Origin: Bacteroidales bacterium
GTDB lineage: Bacteria; Bacteroidota; Bacteroidia; Bacteroidales; UBA932
Direction: 5' to 3'
Length of the DNA: 64,000 nt
NCBI GenBank assembly: GCA_017634595.1
Contig: JAGBNC010000024.1
Coordinates: 1-64,000, forward strand
Position 1 is the stretch's first letter, and the number at the start of each line of letters is the position of its first letter. A program made the translations under genes and the position numbers. Of this stretch, positions 50,998 to 60,437 are shown one piece after another. Under the pieces are notes generated by a model. It saw only the letters and a list, made by a program, of their open reading frames with translations. It made no database searches and had not been told where the DNA came from.

Positions 50998-53301
50998 TCA
51001 TTTTGAGCCTTCCGGGCGCATTTTAGCATATTTAAGTAAGAGGAGCTTCTCTCCGAGTTCATCGAAGCGCACGCGAGCTTTGAGCTCCGGTACTTTACCG
51101 GTGATCTCCAGAATCTCACCCGCACCGAAGCGATTGTGTTCAATACGTTCTCCAACGTAGAAATCCGTCATAGGTGAAGGGATGAAGTTGGGGTCGGGAG
51201 CAGCAGGGGCAGAGGGCACCTGAATGGGTTTCTTCGCAGGCGACGGGCCCCTCCCGTTCACATAGCCGCGACTTACGCCGCTGAACCCGCCGAAGCCCAC
51301 AGGATCGTCCTCGACTGGCCTCTCGAGATAGCGGCTGTCTATATCCCGCAGGAAACGCGAAGGCGAGTTGGACTCGTGCCGGCCGTTGCGCATGCGGGTG
51401 CCGGCGTAAGAGAGCGTAACTGCCTTTCCGGCACGTGTAATAGCCACGTAGAACAGGCGCCGCTCCTCCTCCAAATCCTTCTGACTCAGCATCATTGACT
51501 GGCTCGGGAACAGATTTTCCTCCATGCCGGTCACAAATACATAAGGGAACTCAAGGCCCTTGGCTGAATGCACAGTCATGAGGGCAACCTTATTGTTGGT
51601 ATCCTCATCTTCGCTTAAGTCCACATTGCTTAGCAGGGACACGTTCTCAAGAAAATCGTCCAGCGTGAAAGTATCTTCAGCGCCTTCCGCCTCGTCGCGC
51701 CTTTCTTCTTCAAAGGAGGCCACGGAGTTGACCAGCTCCTCAACATTGGCGAAACGAGCCATGCCTTCGATGGACGTATCTGCCTGATAAAAAGCATACA
51801 GGCCGCTCTTGTCGGCAATCTGACGGGCCAGGTCGAAAGCGCCGAGCGTCTTGACCGACTGGTTAAGCGAATCGATCATGGCGCAGAAAGCGCGTACCTT
51901 CTGGACAGCGGCACTGCGAAGTCCATAGGCCTCCAGGTCATCGGCAAAAGCGGCGCGGAAAAGCGTAGTCCCGTGTGCAAGCGCCGCGGCCTCAAGAGCC
52001 TTGACGGACGTATCCCCTATGGCACGGGCCGGTTTGTTGACCACACGCTTGAAGGACTCGTCGTCCATAGGATTGACAACGAGCTTGAAGTAGGCCATCA
52101 TGTCCTTTACTTCAGCCCTCTCGAAGAAGGAATTGCCGGAGTACACAATGTAAGGGATATTGCGTCTCCTCAACTGCTCTTCGAGGGCGCGGGACTGGGA
52201 GTTTGTACGGTAAAGAATAGCAAAGTCCTGATATGCCGCCCCGTCGCCACGCATGCGCTTCTGGATGGCTGACACGATCTCCACCGCCTCGTCCTGCTCC
52301 GTAAACGCCTGTATCAGATGCAGTTTCTCACCCGGAGCCCCTTCAGCGAAACACTTTTTGGGGATGCGTCCGGAATTGTGTTCTATGACAGAATTAGCTG
52401 CGTCCACAATCGTGGGAGTGCTGCGGTAGTTCCTCTCCAGGCGGAAAATCTTGCTCTCGGGATAGTCTTTACGGAAGTTGAGTATATTCTGAATCTGAGC
52501 ACCGCGGAATGCATAGATGGACTGGGAATCATCCCCCACCACGCAGATATTGTGATGCCCTGAAGATAGCTTCTTGATGATGATATACTGGGCAAGATTG
52601 GTATCCTGATACTCATCCACCATGATGTAGGAGAAGCGCGCGGCGATGCTGGCTAGGGCTTCTTTATTGTCCCTCAGCAAGATGTTCATATTGACCAGAA
52701 TATCGTCAAAATCCATCACGCCCGACTGCTTCAGGCGCTGCTGATAACGATCGTAAATATCTATGATCCTCGGCTTTTTGGAGTGAGTATCTGCCATGAG
52801 GGCATTACGGTCGGCCCTGTAGGCCGATACCGTCACCAGATGGTTCTTGGCACTGGATATTCTCGACTGCACGTCCCGGGGCTTGTACACGGCATCGTCA
52901 AGGTTAAGCTCTTTGATGACAGCCTTGACCGCCGACACAGAATCGCCCTGGTCGTATATTGTGAATTCCTTGGGATAACCAAGGCTTTCCGCATAGTCTC
53001 TGAGGAAACGGATGAACACCGAGTGGAAAGTGCCCATAACAACCCTGCGGGCCTTGTATTGGCCAACCATCAGCGCAATCCTCTCCTTCATCTCGCCTGC
53101 CGCTTTCTTGGTAAAGGTAAGAGCCAGGATACGCGAAGGATCTACCCCCTCGGCCAGAAGATATGCCACACGGCTTGTAAGCACACGGGTTTTCCCGGAA
53201 CCGGCTCCCGCCACAATCAATACAGGACCATCAACACACTGAACTGCCTTTCTCTGCTCATCATTCAGCCCGTCCAGAATAGCTCGCACATTGTTCTCCA
53301 T
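50998..53301 (-). CDS. UvrD/PcrA-type ATP-dependent DNA helicase
   Basis: A 767-residue superfamily-1A 3'-5' helicase. Visible motifs: Q motif LNDEQRKAVQ, Walker A AGAGSGKT, motif II VDEYQDTN, GDDSQSIYAFRGA, and VALMTVHSAKGLEFPYVF. The C-terminal ~60 residues form the small PcrA-type tail (DRFGAGEILEITG-like), which binds RNA polymerase in relatives. Acts in repair and in removing RecA filaments. The start at 53301 (MENNVRAILDGLNDEQ) follows a degenerate -7 box (TATTTTCG at 53316-53309) by only 7 nt. Divergent from nqrA. Confidence 0.95.
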   Translation of the reverse strand: MENNVRAILDGLNDEQRKAVQCVDGPVLIVAGAGSGKTRVLTSRVAYLLAEGVDPSRILALTFTKKAAGEMKERIALMVGQYKARRVVMGTFHSVFIRFLRDYAESLGYPKEFTIYDQGDSVSAVKAVIKELNLDDAVYKPRDVQSRISSAKNHLVTVSAYRADRNALMADTHSKKPRIIDIYDRYQQRLKQSGVMDFDDILVNMNILLRDNKEALASIAARFSYIMVDEYQDTNLAQYIIIKKLSSGHHNICVVGDDSQSIYAFRGAQIQNILNFRKDYPESKIFRLERNYRSTPTIVDAANSVIEHNSGRIPKKCFAEGAPGEKLHLIQAFTEQDEAVEIVSAIQKRMRGDGAAYQDFAILYRTNSQSRALEEQLRRRNIPYIVYSGNSFFERAEVKDMMAYFKLVVNPMDDESFKRVVNKPARAIGDTSVKALEAAALAHGTTLFRAAFADDLEAYGLRSAAVQKVRAFCAMIDSLNQSVKTLGAFDLARQIADKSGLYAFYQADTSIEGMARFANVEELVNSVASFEEERRDEAEGAEDTFTLDDFLENVSLLSNVDLSEDEDTNNKVALMTVHSAKGLEFPYVFVTGMEENLFPSQSMMLSQKDLEEERRLFYVAITRAGKAVTLSYAGTRMRNGRHESNSPSRFLRDIDSRYLERPVEDDPVGFGGFSGVSRGYVNGRGPSPAKKPIQVPSAPAAPDPNFIPSPMTDFYVGERIEHNRFGAGEILEITGKVPELKARVRFDELGEKLLLLKYAKMRPEGSK

Positions 53302-53374
53302 AATGATGCGAAAATACAAAAAAAAGTGGTATCTTCGCACCGCATTTACGTAAATTATTATAACCATCTATAAA

Positions 53375-54703
53375 ATGTCAAAAAACATCGTTTTGAAGAA
53401 GGGTCTGGACATTCCGATCAACGGCTGTGCGACCCTCAATGTCAGCAAATCGATGGTTCCGGCACTGCTTGCCGTCCAACCCGACGGCATCAAGGGACTT
53501 CTCCCCAGACTGCTGGTTAAAGAAGGAGACCGCGTTCTGTGCGGCTCCCCCGTCATTGCCGACAAGAAAAACCCGGACATTTTACTCACCTCACCCGCAA
53601 GCGGAACAGTCAAGGAAGTAGTGAGAGGCGAGAAGCGCAAGCTTCTTGCCGTTCTCATCCAGACCGATGCGGAGCAGGAGTATGCCCGGATTGATACTAC
53701 CGACGTTAAATCTGCGCTCCTGCAGAGTGGACTGTGGACGATGCTTACCCAAAGGCCTTACGGCGTGCTTGCAGACCCTGCAATTACCCCCAAGGCCATT
53801 TTTGTTTCAGCATTCCACACTGCGCCCCTCGCCGCCGACCTGGAGTTCACCCTCGGTTCCGAGGTGAAAGCCATACAGAAAGGCATCGACGCCCTGGCCA
53901 CCCTCGCTCCCGTACATGTGTCGCTTAACGCCGCCGTCAAGGACAGCGCTTTCGCCTCCCTGAGCGGCTGCACCCTCCACTGCTTTGAGGGGAAGCATCC
54001 CGCCGGGAACGTCGGAGTGCAAATCAGCCACATCAGTCCCATCCTCAAGGGTGAGACCGTATGGACTGTTTCTCTCAACGGGCTTGCCGCAATAGGCCGT
54101 CTCTTCCTCGAAGGGCGCCTGAACCTGCGCCGCAAAGTTGCAGTCTGCGGACCTGCCGCTCTCCAGCCTTCATACGTGGAGACTCTTCCCGGCACTCCCA
54201 TCAAGGATTTCGCTCCTTTCTACGGAAACGGAGCAGAAGAGGTGCGCATCATAAGCGGAGACGTGCTCAGCGGACTCAATGTAGGCGCTGCAGGCTATCT
54301 GGGACGCGATGACGACCAGATCACCATTATCCGCGAAGGCCACGAAAAAGAGCTGCTCGGCTGGATTCGTCCCATACGCTACAAGCAGTTCAGCAACGAC
54401 CATAGCTACTTCAGCTGGCTCATGCCCGGCCGCAAGTACAATATGGACACCAACCTCCACGGAGGTCCGCGCCCGTTCCTTATGAACGACAATTATTATT
54501 CAAAGGTTCTTCCCATGGACATCTACCCTGTGTTCCTTGCCAAGGCTTGCCTTGCCGGCGACATTGAGAAGATGGAGAAATTCGGCATCTACGAAGTTCT
54601 CCCCGAGGATCTTGCCCTGTGCGAGTTCGTAGATCCAAGCAAGAACTATATTCAGGACATCATTGCAAAGGGCATAGACCTGATGCTTAAAGAAATGGCT
54701 TAA
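53375..54703 (+). CDS. nqrA: Na+-translocating NADH:quinone reductase subunit A
   Basis: A 442-residue peripheral subunit of the six-subunit Na+-NQR, which oxidises NADH, reduces ubiquinone or menaquinone and pumps Na+. NqrA motifs: KKGLDIPINGCA at the start, LLPRLLVKEGDRVLCGSPV (biotinyl-lipoyl-like domain), a Rossmann-like SLBB region, and the C-terminal GDIEKMEKFGIYEVLPEDLALCEFV. First gene of a six-gene operon, 5 nt before nqrB. A variant -7 box (TATCTTCG) lies at 53330-53337. Confidence 0.97.
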   Translation: MSKNIVLKKGLDIPINGCATLNVSKSMVPALLAVQPDGIKGLLPRLLVKEGDRVLCGSPVIADKKNPDILLTSPASGTVKEVVRGEKRKLLAVLIQTDAEQEYARIDTTDVKSALLQSGLWTMLTQRPYGVLADPAITPKAIFVSAFHTAPLAADLEFTLGSEVKAIQKGIDALATLAPVHVSLNAAVKDSAFASLSGCTLHCFEGKHPAGNVGVQISHISPILKGETVWTVSLNGLAAIGRLFLEGRLNLRRKVAVCGPAALQPSYVETLPGTPIKDFAPFYGNGAEEVRIISGDVLSGLNVGAAGYLGRDDDQITIIREGHEKELLGWIRPIRYKQFSNDHSYFSWLMPGRKYNMDTNLHGGPRPFLMNDNYYSKVLPMDIYPVFLAKACLAGDIEKMEKFGIYEVLPEDLALCEFVDPSKNYIQDIIAKGIDLMLKEMA

Positions 54704-54708
54704 AAGAT

Positions 54709-55827
54709 ATGAACAAGATATTTGAAAAAGGCGGCAAGCTCTACTGGCTTCACAGCACCGTCGATGCTTTTGAGACATTCCTCCATGTCCCCGGCACAGT
54801 AACCCTCAAAGGGTCACACGTACGCGATGCTATCGATCTCAAGCGCCTGCTTATACTCGTAGTCATCGCCGCCGCTCCCGCCGCCCTGTTCGGCATGTGG
54901 AACGTAGGCTACCAGCACGGACTTGCAATGGGCCAGACCGGAGTTCACATTCTGGAATATTTCTGGTTCGGCTTCCTCAAAGTGCTTCCCCTCTACCTCG
55001 TATCCTACATTGTAGGTCTGGGTATTGAATTCGCTTCCAGCCAGATACGTGGCGAGGAAGTCAGCGAGGGATACCTCGTGAGCGGATTCTTTATTCCCCT
55101 TATTGTCCCCGTTGACATCCCCCTCTGGATGCTCGCACTGGCCGTGGCCTTTGCCGTCATCTTTGGCAAAGAGGTCTTCGGAGGCACCGGAATGAATATT
55201 TGGAACCCTGCACTCCTAACACGTGCATTCCTGTTCTTCTCCTATCCTAACTATATGTCCGGATCCGAGTGCTGGATAGCATTCAAGAAAGGCGAGACCG
55301 CAGTAGCTGACGCATTTACAGGCGCCACTCCCCTCGCCCTCGACGGTGCTTCAGCCCAGTATGGCACAGGATTCTGGGACCTGTTCATCGGAACTGTTCC
55401 CGGTTCGGTAGGTGAAACTTCCGTCATCGCTATCCTGCTCGGCGCATGCCTGCTCCTCTGGACCGGCATCGCAAGCTGGAAGATCATGTGCGGCAGCGTT
55501 ATTGGTGCTCTGCTTGTCGGCTGGATCGGACAGATTGCCGGCGTGACCGACATCCCCTGCTACATGCAACTCCTGTACGGCGGATTTGCATTCGGTACCG
55601 TATTCATGGCCACCGACCCTGTCACTTCCTGCCAGACCGAGACCGGCAAATGGATCTACGGCCTCCTCATCGGTATGCTTTGCATCACGGTACGTCTCTT
55701 CAACCCTGGCTACGCCGAGGGTATGATGCTCGCTATCCTGCTGATGAACACATTTGCACCGCTCATCGACCACTGCGTTACGAGCGTACACATCTCCCGC
55801 AGGGCCAAGAAACTTAAAGTCGCATAA
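54709..55827 (+). CDS. nqrB: Na+-NQR subunit B
   Basis: A 372-residue integral membrane subunit with about ten transmembrane segments. The FMN-binding threonine is expected in DAFTGATPLA (about T207), where FMN is attached covalently through phosphate. NqrB carries riboflavin and forms part of the Na+ channel. It follows nqrA by 5 nt and precedes nqrC by 3 nt. Confidence 0.97.
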   Translation: MNKIFEKGGKLYWLHSTVDAFETFLHVPGTVTLKGSHVRDAIDLKRLLILVVIAAAPAALFGMWNVGYQHGLAMGQTGVHILEYFWFGFLKVLPLYLVSYIVGLGIEFASSQIRGEEVSEGYLVSGFFIPLIVPVDIPLWMLALAVAFAVIFGKEVFGGTGMNIWNPALLTRAFLFFSYPNYMSGSECWIAFKKGETAVADAFTGATPLALDGASAQYGTGFWDLFIGTVPGSVGETSVIAILLGACLLLWTGIASWKIMCGSVIGALLVGWIGQIAGVTDIPCYMQLLYGGFAFGTVFMATDPVTSCQTETGKWIYGLLIGMLCITVRLFNPGYAEGMMLAILLMNTFAPLIDHCVTSVHISRRAKKLKVA

Positions 55828-55830
55828 GCT

Positions 55831-56583
55831 ATGAACACAAATAGTAACGCATATACAGTCATCTACACGACGGTCATCGTCGTGATCGTAGCTGCGCTTC
55901 TTGCTTTCGTAGCAGCCAAACTCGGCCCCGCACAGGAAGCCAATACCAAAGCGGAGACACTCCGCCAGATGATGTCCGCGGCTCAGATCAAGCCCACGGA
56001 CGAGCTCTATTCTACCAAGAACGCCGGCATTCTCCAGCTCTACGCTGACAACATCGAGGAAGCCTATACCATAGGACTCGACGGCCAGAAGAACGGCACT
56101 CTTTCCACTACCAAGGACAAGATTGAACTTATAGACAAACTCAAACCGCAGAACAAGGCCATCAAGGCCGGCTCCGGTGCAACTCTTCCCGTGTACGTGT
56201 TCAAGAGCGGAGTTATTGTAGTTCCCATCTACGGCGCCGGACTCTGGGGCCCGATCTGGGGATACATCGCATTCAATCCTGACTGCCGCACAATAGCCGG
56301 AGCATACTTCGACCACGAGTCCGAGACCCCCGGTCTGGGAGCCAAGATAAAGGACGAGGCATGGTTCCGCGAGAAATTTGCAGGCAAGACCGTTGAATTC
56401 AGCTCCGAGACTCCGTTCAACCTGTCAAAGAATGCCGAAGCCACCGGTGCAAGCAATGCAGTTGACGCCATAACCGGCGCCACCATGACTTCCAAAGGCC
56501 TGGGCGAGGCTCTCAACGTATGGTTCAAGGCCTACGAGAAGCACCTCGGCGAGGCACAAACAACTAATGCAGAGGAGGAATAA
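55831..56583 (+). CDS. nqrC: Na+-NQR subunit C
   Basis: A 250-residue subunit with one N-terminal transmembrane helix (VIYTTVIVVIVAALLAFVAA) and a periplasmic FMN domain. The covalent-FMN threonine is in AITGATMTS (about T218), matching the S/T-G-A-T consensus. The region GLWGPIWGYIAF is typical. Attachment needs ApbE, which is not encoded in this window. Confidence 0.96.
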   Translation: MNTNSNAYTVIYTTVIVVIVAALLAFVAAKLGPAQEANTKAETLRQMMSAAQIKPTDELYSTKNAGILQLYADNIEEAYTIGLDGQKNGTLSTTKDKIELIDKLKPQNKAIKAGSGATLPVYVFKSGVIVVPIYGAGLWGPIWGYIAFNPDCRTIAGAYFDHESETPGLGAKIKDEAWFREKFAGKTVEFSSETPFNLSKNAEATGASNAVDAITGATMTSKGLGEALNVWFKAYEKHLGEAQTTNAEEE

Positions 56584-56585
56584 TT

Positions 56586-57197
56586 ATGGACAAGAAACTT
56601 AAAGAAACCATCCTCAACCCGATTCTGAAGGGCAACCCTATCACCGTCCTGGTGCTCGGTATCTGCTCTTCCCTCGCCGTGACCGTGCAGCTCAAGGGAG
56701 CAATAGTCATGGCTCTATCGGTCATTATAGTTACCGGACTGTCAAGCCTTGTGTGCTCACTGCTCCGCAACACTATCCCCAACCGTGTGCGAATCATCGT
56801 TCAGCTGGTAGTCGTAGCATTGATGGTGATCCTGGTGGACCAGATATTGAAAGCAGGAGAAGGCACCTACGCCATTGACAAGCAGCTTTCAGTATATATC
56901 GGCCTTATCATCACCAACTGTATCGTCATGGGACGCATTGAGGCTTTCGCCCTCGGCAACAAGCCCATCCCTTCCCTGCTTGACGGTCTGGCCAACGGTG
57001 TGGGCTACGGCCTCATCCTCGTGATCGTGGCGTTCTTCCGTGAGCTTCTCGGCAGCGGCACCCTCTTCGGATTCCAGGTCCTGCCCGCCGGCTATATCCC
57101 CAACAACCTTGTCATTCTGCCTCCTTTCGCCCTCATCCTCCTGGGATGCATAATCTGGGTACACAGGGCAATTGACAAAGACCTTCAGGAAAATTAA
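56586..57197 (+). CDS. nqrD: Na+-NQR subunit D
   Basis: A 203-residue membrane subunit with six predicted transmembrane helices, homologous to RnfE/NqrE. Contains CIVMGRIEAFALGNKPIPS, which carries the conserved cysteine and glutamate near the membrane Fe-S centre shared with NqrE. It follows nqrC by 2 nt. Confidence 0.96.
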   Translation: MDKKLKETILNPILKGNPITVLVLGICSSLAVTVQLKGAIVMALSVIIVTGLSSLVCSLLRNTIPNRVRIIVQLVVVALMVILVDQILKAGEGTYAIDKQLSVYIGLIITNCIVMGRIEAFALGNKPIPSLLDGLANGVGYGLILVIVAFFRELLGSGTLFGFQVLPAGYIPNNLVILPPFALILLGCIIWVHRAIDKDLQEN

Positions 57198-57209
57198 ACA
57201 GCGAGCCAT

Positions 57210-57824
57210 ATGGAATACATCAGCTTATTCGTAAAGTCAATCTTTGTTGACAATATGATCTTCGCATACTTCCTGGGTATGTGCTCATACCTGGCAGTAT
57301 CGAAGAACGTGAAGACAGCCAATGGCCTGGGCCTCGCTGTTATATTCGTACTTCTTTTCACCCTGCCCATCAACTGGTTGCTCAACACCTTCGTGCTGCA
57401 GCCCGGCGCCCTCAAGTGGCTCGGCCCCCAGTTCGCAAACGTGGATCTGAGCTTCCTCAGTTTCATCATCTTCATTGCCGTCATCGCCGCATTCGTGCAA
57501 TTGGTGGAAATGATTGTTGAGAAGTACCTTCCTTCATTGTACTCATCCCTCGGAATCTACCTGCCGCTTATTGCTGTCAACTGCGCTATTCTGGGCGGTT
57601 CGCTGTTCATGCAGCAGAGAGATTTCACCGGCTTCGGCGAGAGCGTCGTGTATGCACTTGGTTCCGGCATAGGCTGGTACCTCGCGATCGTAGCGCTTGC
57701 CGCAATCCGCGAGAAGATGGCCTACGGCAATGTCCCCAAGCCTCTTAAGGGCATAGGCATCACATTCATCACCGTAGGTCTCATGGGCATGGCATTTATG
57801 ATCTTTATGGGAATTCAAATCTAA
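57210..57824 (+). CDS. nqrE: Na+-NQR subunit E
   Basis: A 204-residue membrane subunit, paralogue of NqrD with inverted topology. Contains [23 protein letters not shown] and [16 protein letters not shown], the two cysteine-bearing regions that, with NqrD, bind an intramembrane iron centre. Six predicted transmembrane helices. Confidence 0.96.
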   Translation: MEYISLFVKSIFVDNMIFAYFLGMCSYLAVSKNVKTANGLGLAVIFVLLFTLPINWLLNTFVLQPGALKWLGPQFANVDLSFLSFIIFIAVIAAFVQLVEMIVEKYLPSLYSSLGIYLPLIAVNCAILGGSLFMQQRDFTGFGESVVYALGSGIGWYLAIVALAAIREKMAYGNVPKPLKGIGITFITVGLMGMAFMIFMGIQI

Positions 57825-57830
57825 GCGACT

Positions 57831-59105
57831 ATGACACAGACAATTATTGCATCCATTGCGGTCATCGTCATAGTGACGCTGATCCTTGTAGCCCTTCTGC
57901 TTTTCGTGAAGGACAAGATTACCCCCAAGGGTACAGTCAAGATCGATATCAACAACGGAAAGAAAGAACTTAATGTGACTCCCGGCGGCAATCTGATGGC
58001 TACGCTGGCAGGCGAGAAGATCTTCCTTCCCTCAGCCTGCGGCGGCAAGGCCAACTGCGGCCAGTGCAAAGTGCAGGTATTCGAAGGCGGCGGAGAGATT
58101 CTCCCTACCGAGACCGGTTTCTTCAACCGCAAGCAGATCAAGGACGGCTGGCGTCTGGGCTGCCAGGTTAAGGTGAAAGACAACCTTAAGATTCAGGTAG
58201 CTGAGAGCGCTCTGTCGGTCAAGAAGCTGGAGTGCGAGGTTATCTCCAACAAGAATGTGGCTACATTCATCAAGGAATTCACCGTTAAACTTCCTGAGGG
58301 AGAGCATCTTGAGTTCAAGAGCGGCGAGTATATCCAGATAGACATCCCTGCTTACCATGTGTATTTCAAGGATATAGAAGTCGAGCCCGAGTACCGTGCC
58401 GACTGGGAGAAGTATGGATTCTTCAATCTTGAGTCTGTCAATCCCGAGGCTACCGTACGTGCCTACTCCATGGCTTCCTATCCTGGAGAGAAGGGCATTA
58501 TCAAGTTGAACGTGCGTATCGCTACTCCTCCGTTCGACCGCAGCGTTCCAAGGGAACTTGGTCCCAAGCTGCTGCCTGTGAACCCCGGTATCGCTTCTTC
58601 TTACGTGTTTACGCGCAAGCCTGGCGACAAGGTGATGATCAGCGGCCCGTTCGGCGAGTTCCTGCTGCCTAAGGATGATCCTGAGGACATGGAATACATC
58701 TTCGTTGGAGGTGGTGCCGGTATGGCTCCTCTGCGCAGTCACATTATGCAGCTCTTCAAGACTATGCATACTACGCGCAAGGTCCATTTCTTCTATGGTG
58801 CACGTGCTCTTGTGGAGGCCTTCTATCTTGAAGATTTCGCCGAGATTGAGAGGGAATTCCCTAACTTCAAGTTCCATCTTGCACTCGACCGTCCAGACCC
58901 GGCCGCCGACGCAGCAGGAGTCAAGTACACTGCCGGTTTTGTGCATAACGTGATGAACGAGACATATCTGAAAGACCATGAGGCTCCCGAGGATATCAAG
59001 TACTTTATGTGCGGTCCTCCTATGATGGTGTCTTCAGTTAATCAGCTTCTCGATTCGCTTGGAGTTGCCCCTGAGAATATTCTCTACGACAACTTCGGCG
59101 CATAA
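57831..59105 (+). CDS. nqrF: Na+-NQR subunit F (NADH dehydrogenase)
   Basis: A 424-residue electron-entry subunit: an N-terminal transmembrane helix, a [2Fe-2S] domain with cysteines at 70, 76, 79 and 111 (CGGKANCGQC and GC), then a ferredoxin-reductase module with the FAD motif RAYSMAS, NADH-binding GGGAGMAPLRSH, and the C-terminal YFMCGPPMM...YDNFGA. These cysteine positions match those known for NqrF. Last gene of the operon; a very long hairpin begins at its stop codon. Confidence 0.97.
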   Translation: MTQTIIASIAVIVIVTLILVALLLFVKDKITPKGTVKIDINNGKKELNVTPGGNLMATLAGEKIFLPSACGGKANCGQCKVQVFEGGGEILPTETGFFNRKQIKDGWRLGCQVKVKDNLKIQVAESALSVKKLECEVISNKNVATFIKEFTVKLPEGEHLEFKSGEYIQIDIPAYHVYFKDIEVEPEYRADWEKYGFFNLESVNPEATVRAYSMASYPGEKGIIKLNVRIATPPFDRSVPRELGPKLLPVNPGIASSYVFTRKPGDKVMISGPFGEFLLPKDDPEDMEYIFVGGGAGMAPLRSHIMQLFKTMHTTRKVHFFYGARALVEAFYLEDFAEIEREFPNFKFHLALDRPDPAADAAGVKYTAGFVHNVMNETYLKDHEAPEDIKYFMCGPPMMVSSVNQLLDSLGVAPENILYDNFGA

Positions 59106-59228
59106 AAAGAATCAGTTGCTATAGGCCCCCGGGACGTCGCTGCGCGACCCTTCCCGCAAGCGGGCCCCTCCCTCTTCCGGTGCCGAGGGTGGCACGGTCC
59201 CGGGGGCCTATAGCAACTGATTCTTTTT
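59104..59228. repeat. Long perfect inverted repeat (32-bp arms) after nqrF
   Basis: The left arm at 59104-59135 and right arm at 59197-59228 are exact reverse complements over 32 nt, and the left arm starts in the nqrF stop. The 61-nt loop contains smaller hairpins (GTCGC/GCGAC, CCCGC/GCGGG, GTGCC/GGCAC). A T-run at the right end allows termination on the plus strand and the A-run at the left allows it on the minus strand. The arms are far longer than a normal terminator and share AGTTGCT with the hairpin at 62531-62602. Confidence 0.9.
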
Positions 59229-59263
59229 TTATTTACATTTGTCCAGTCCCAAAGTAACACAAC

Positions 59264-60361
59264 ATGCGAATCTGCTGTATGATAGCATCACTGCGTATGG
59301 GAGGTGCCGAAAGGCAGCTCGCCGGGCTTGCCGTACTCCTGAAGCAGGCCGGGCATGACGTTGAAGTGCTGACATACAGAGACGGAGACTTTTATGCCGG
59401 AGAGCTTGCAGATGCCGGCGTGAGCCGTGCACAGATTCAGCAAAAGGGGGGCGATTTAAGCTTGATACGCGCAACCGCATACCACCTGCGAGCCAAGCAT
59501 ACGGAGCTGCTCATTTCTTTTCTGGCCGGGACCAACGTCAAAGCCTGCCTTGTTAAGCGGCAATATCCTGAATTGCAGCTGATTGTATCCGAGAGAAACT
59601 GCAACACATCCTTCCTGCCGCACGACCGCCTGCGCTTTTTCCTTTATAAGCTCTATGCGCAAAAGGTAGTCAGCAACAGCTACGCACAAACGGAGTTTAT
59701 ACGCGCCCACGCACCTGCCTTGCAGGGGAGGCTCTATACAATCCCGAACTTTGCTGACCTTGAAAGGTTCAGCCCCGGACCAAGCAGAGAGGCACAGTCC
59801 GACGGGCTTTTCAGAATAGCATGTACCGCACGTCTGGCTCCCAGAAAAAACGCACTGGGACTTATTAAGGCCGCGGCACTCTGTCCCGGAATACGCATTG
59901 ACTGGTACGGAGCCGCAGCGAAAGACGCTTACTTTACCAGATGCACGAAAGCCATTCTGACTCTCGGTCTGGAGCGGCGTTTCTTCATACACGAGGGAAG
60001 CAGCGCACCTGAGTCTGTCTACCGCGAAGCCGACGCCTTCTGCCTTCCAAGCTTTTACGAAGGCACCTCAAATTCACTTGCAGAAGCACTTGCCAGCGGA
60101 CTTCCTGCCGCTTGCAGCAAAGTGAGCGACAATCCCCGTTACGTACAGGAAGGCAGGAACGGATACTTGTTCAATCCCTCTGATGTAAACTCTATTGCCT
60201 TTGCCCTGCGGCGCCTGGCTTCCATGAAGCCGGAGGCACTGCTCAAGGCTGGACAAGCAAGCCGCGCGATAGCTCTCTCGTCATTCTCCCAAGAGAACTT
60301 TCTTAGCCGCTATGAGGAGCTGATTTGTGGTCCGGCAGAGGGTAAAAAGGGCAATTCTTAA
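59264..60361 (+). CDS. Glycosyltransferase family 4 protein
   Basis: A 365-residue GT-B fold enzyme. The N-terminal domain starts MRICCMIASLRMGGAERQL, with the GGAE-type acceptor loop. The C-terminal domain has the GT4 pattern IPNFADLERFSPG, then ARLAPRKNALGLIKA and ADAFCLPSFYEGTSNSLAEALASGLP (the E-x7-E region). It transfers sugars from nucleotide-sugar donors to a glycan or lipid acceptor; the substrate is unknown. It stands alone, with a TACATTTG box at 59234-59241 whose -33 position falls in the long hairpin. Confidence 0.88.
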   Translation: MRICCMIASLRMGGAERQLAGLAVLLKQAGHDVEVLTYRDGDFYAGELADAGVSRAQIQQKGGDLSLIRATAYHLRAKHTELLISFLAGTNVKACLVKRQYPELQLIVSERNCNTSFLPHDRLRFFLYKLYAQKVVSNSYAQTEFIRAHAPALQGRLYTIPNFADLERFSPGPSREAQSDGLFRIACTARLAPRKNALGLIKAAALCPGIRIDWYGAAAKDAYFTRCTKAILTLGLERRFFIHEGSSAPESVYREADAFCLPSFYEGTSNSLAEALASGLPAACSKVSDNPRYVQEGRNGYLFNPSDVNSIAFALRRLASMKPEALLKAGQASRAIALSSFSQENFLSRYEELICGPAEGKKGNS

Positions 60362-60400
60362 AAAATCAGCAATATTTCATTTACGATTTTTTTGATTCCA

Positions 60401-60430
60401 TTGAGCTTTGAAAAAGCAGCCTTAGCTTTG
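60401..60430 (+). promoter_or_regulatory. Promoter of the fimbrial-anchor-like gene
   Basis: TTG at 60401-60403, a 19-bp spacer and TAGCTTTG at 60423-60430. The ATG at 60438 begins 7 nt after the -7 box, so the leader is at most a few nt. Confidence 0.75.
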
Positions 60431-60437
60431 CGGCACT

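Noticed and set aside
50997-51155. Longer N-terminus for EEP lipoprotein 2
   Set aside because: It lies inside the helicase gene and places the lipoprotein signal in mid-protein.
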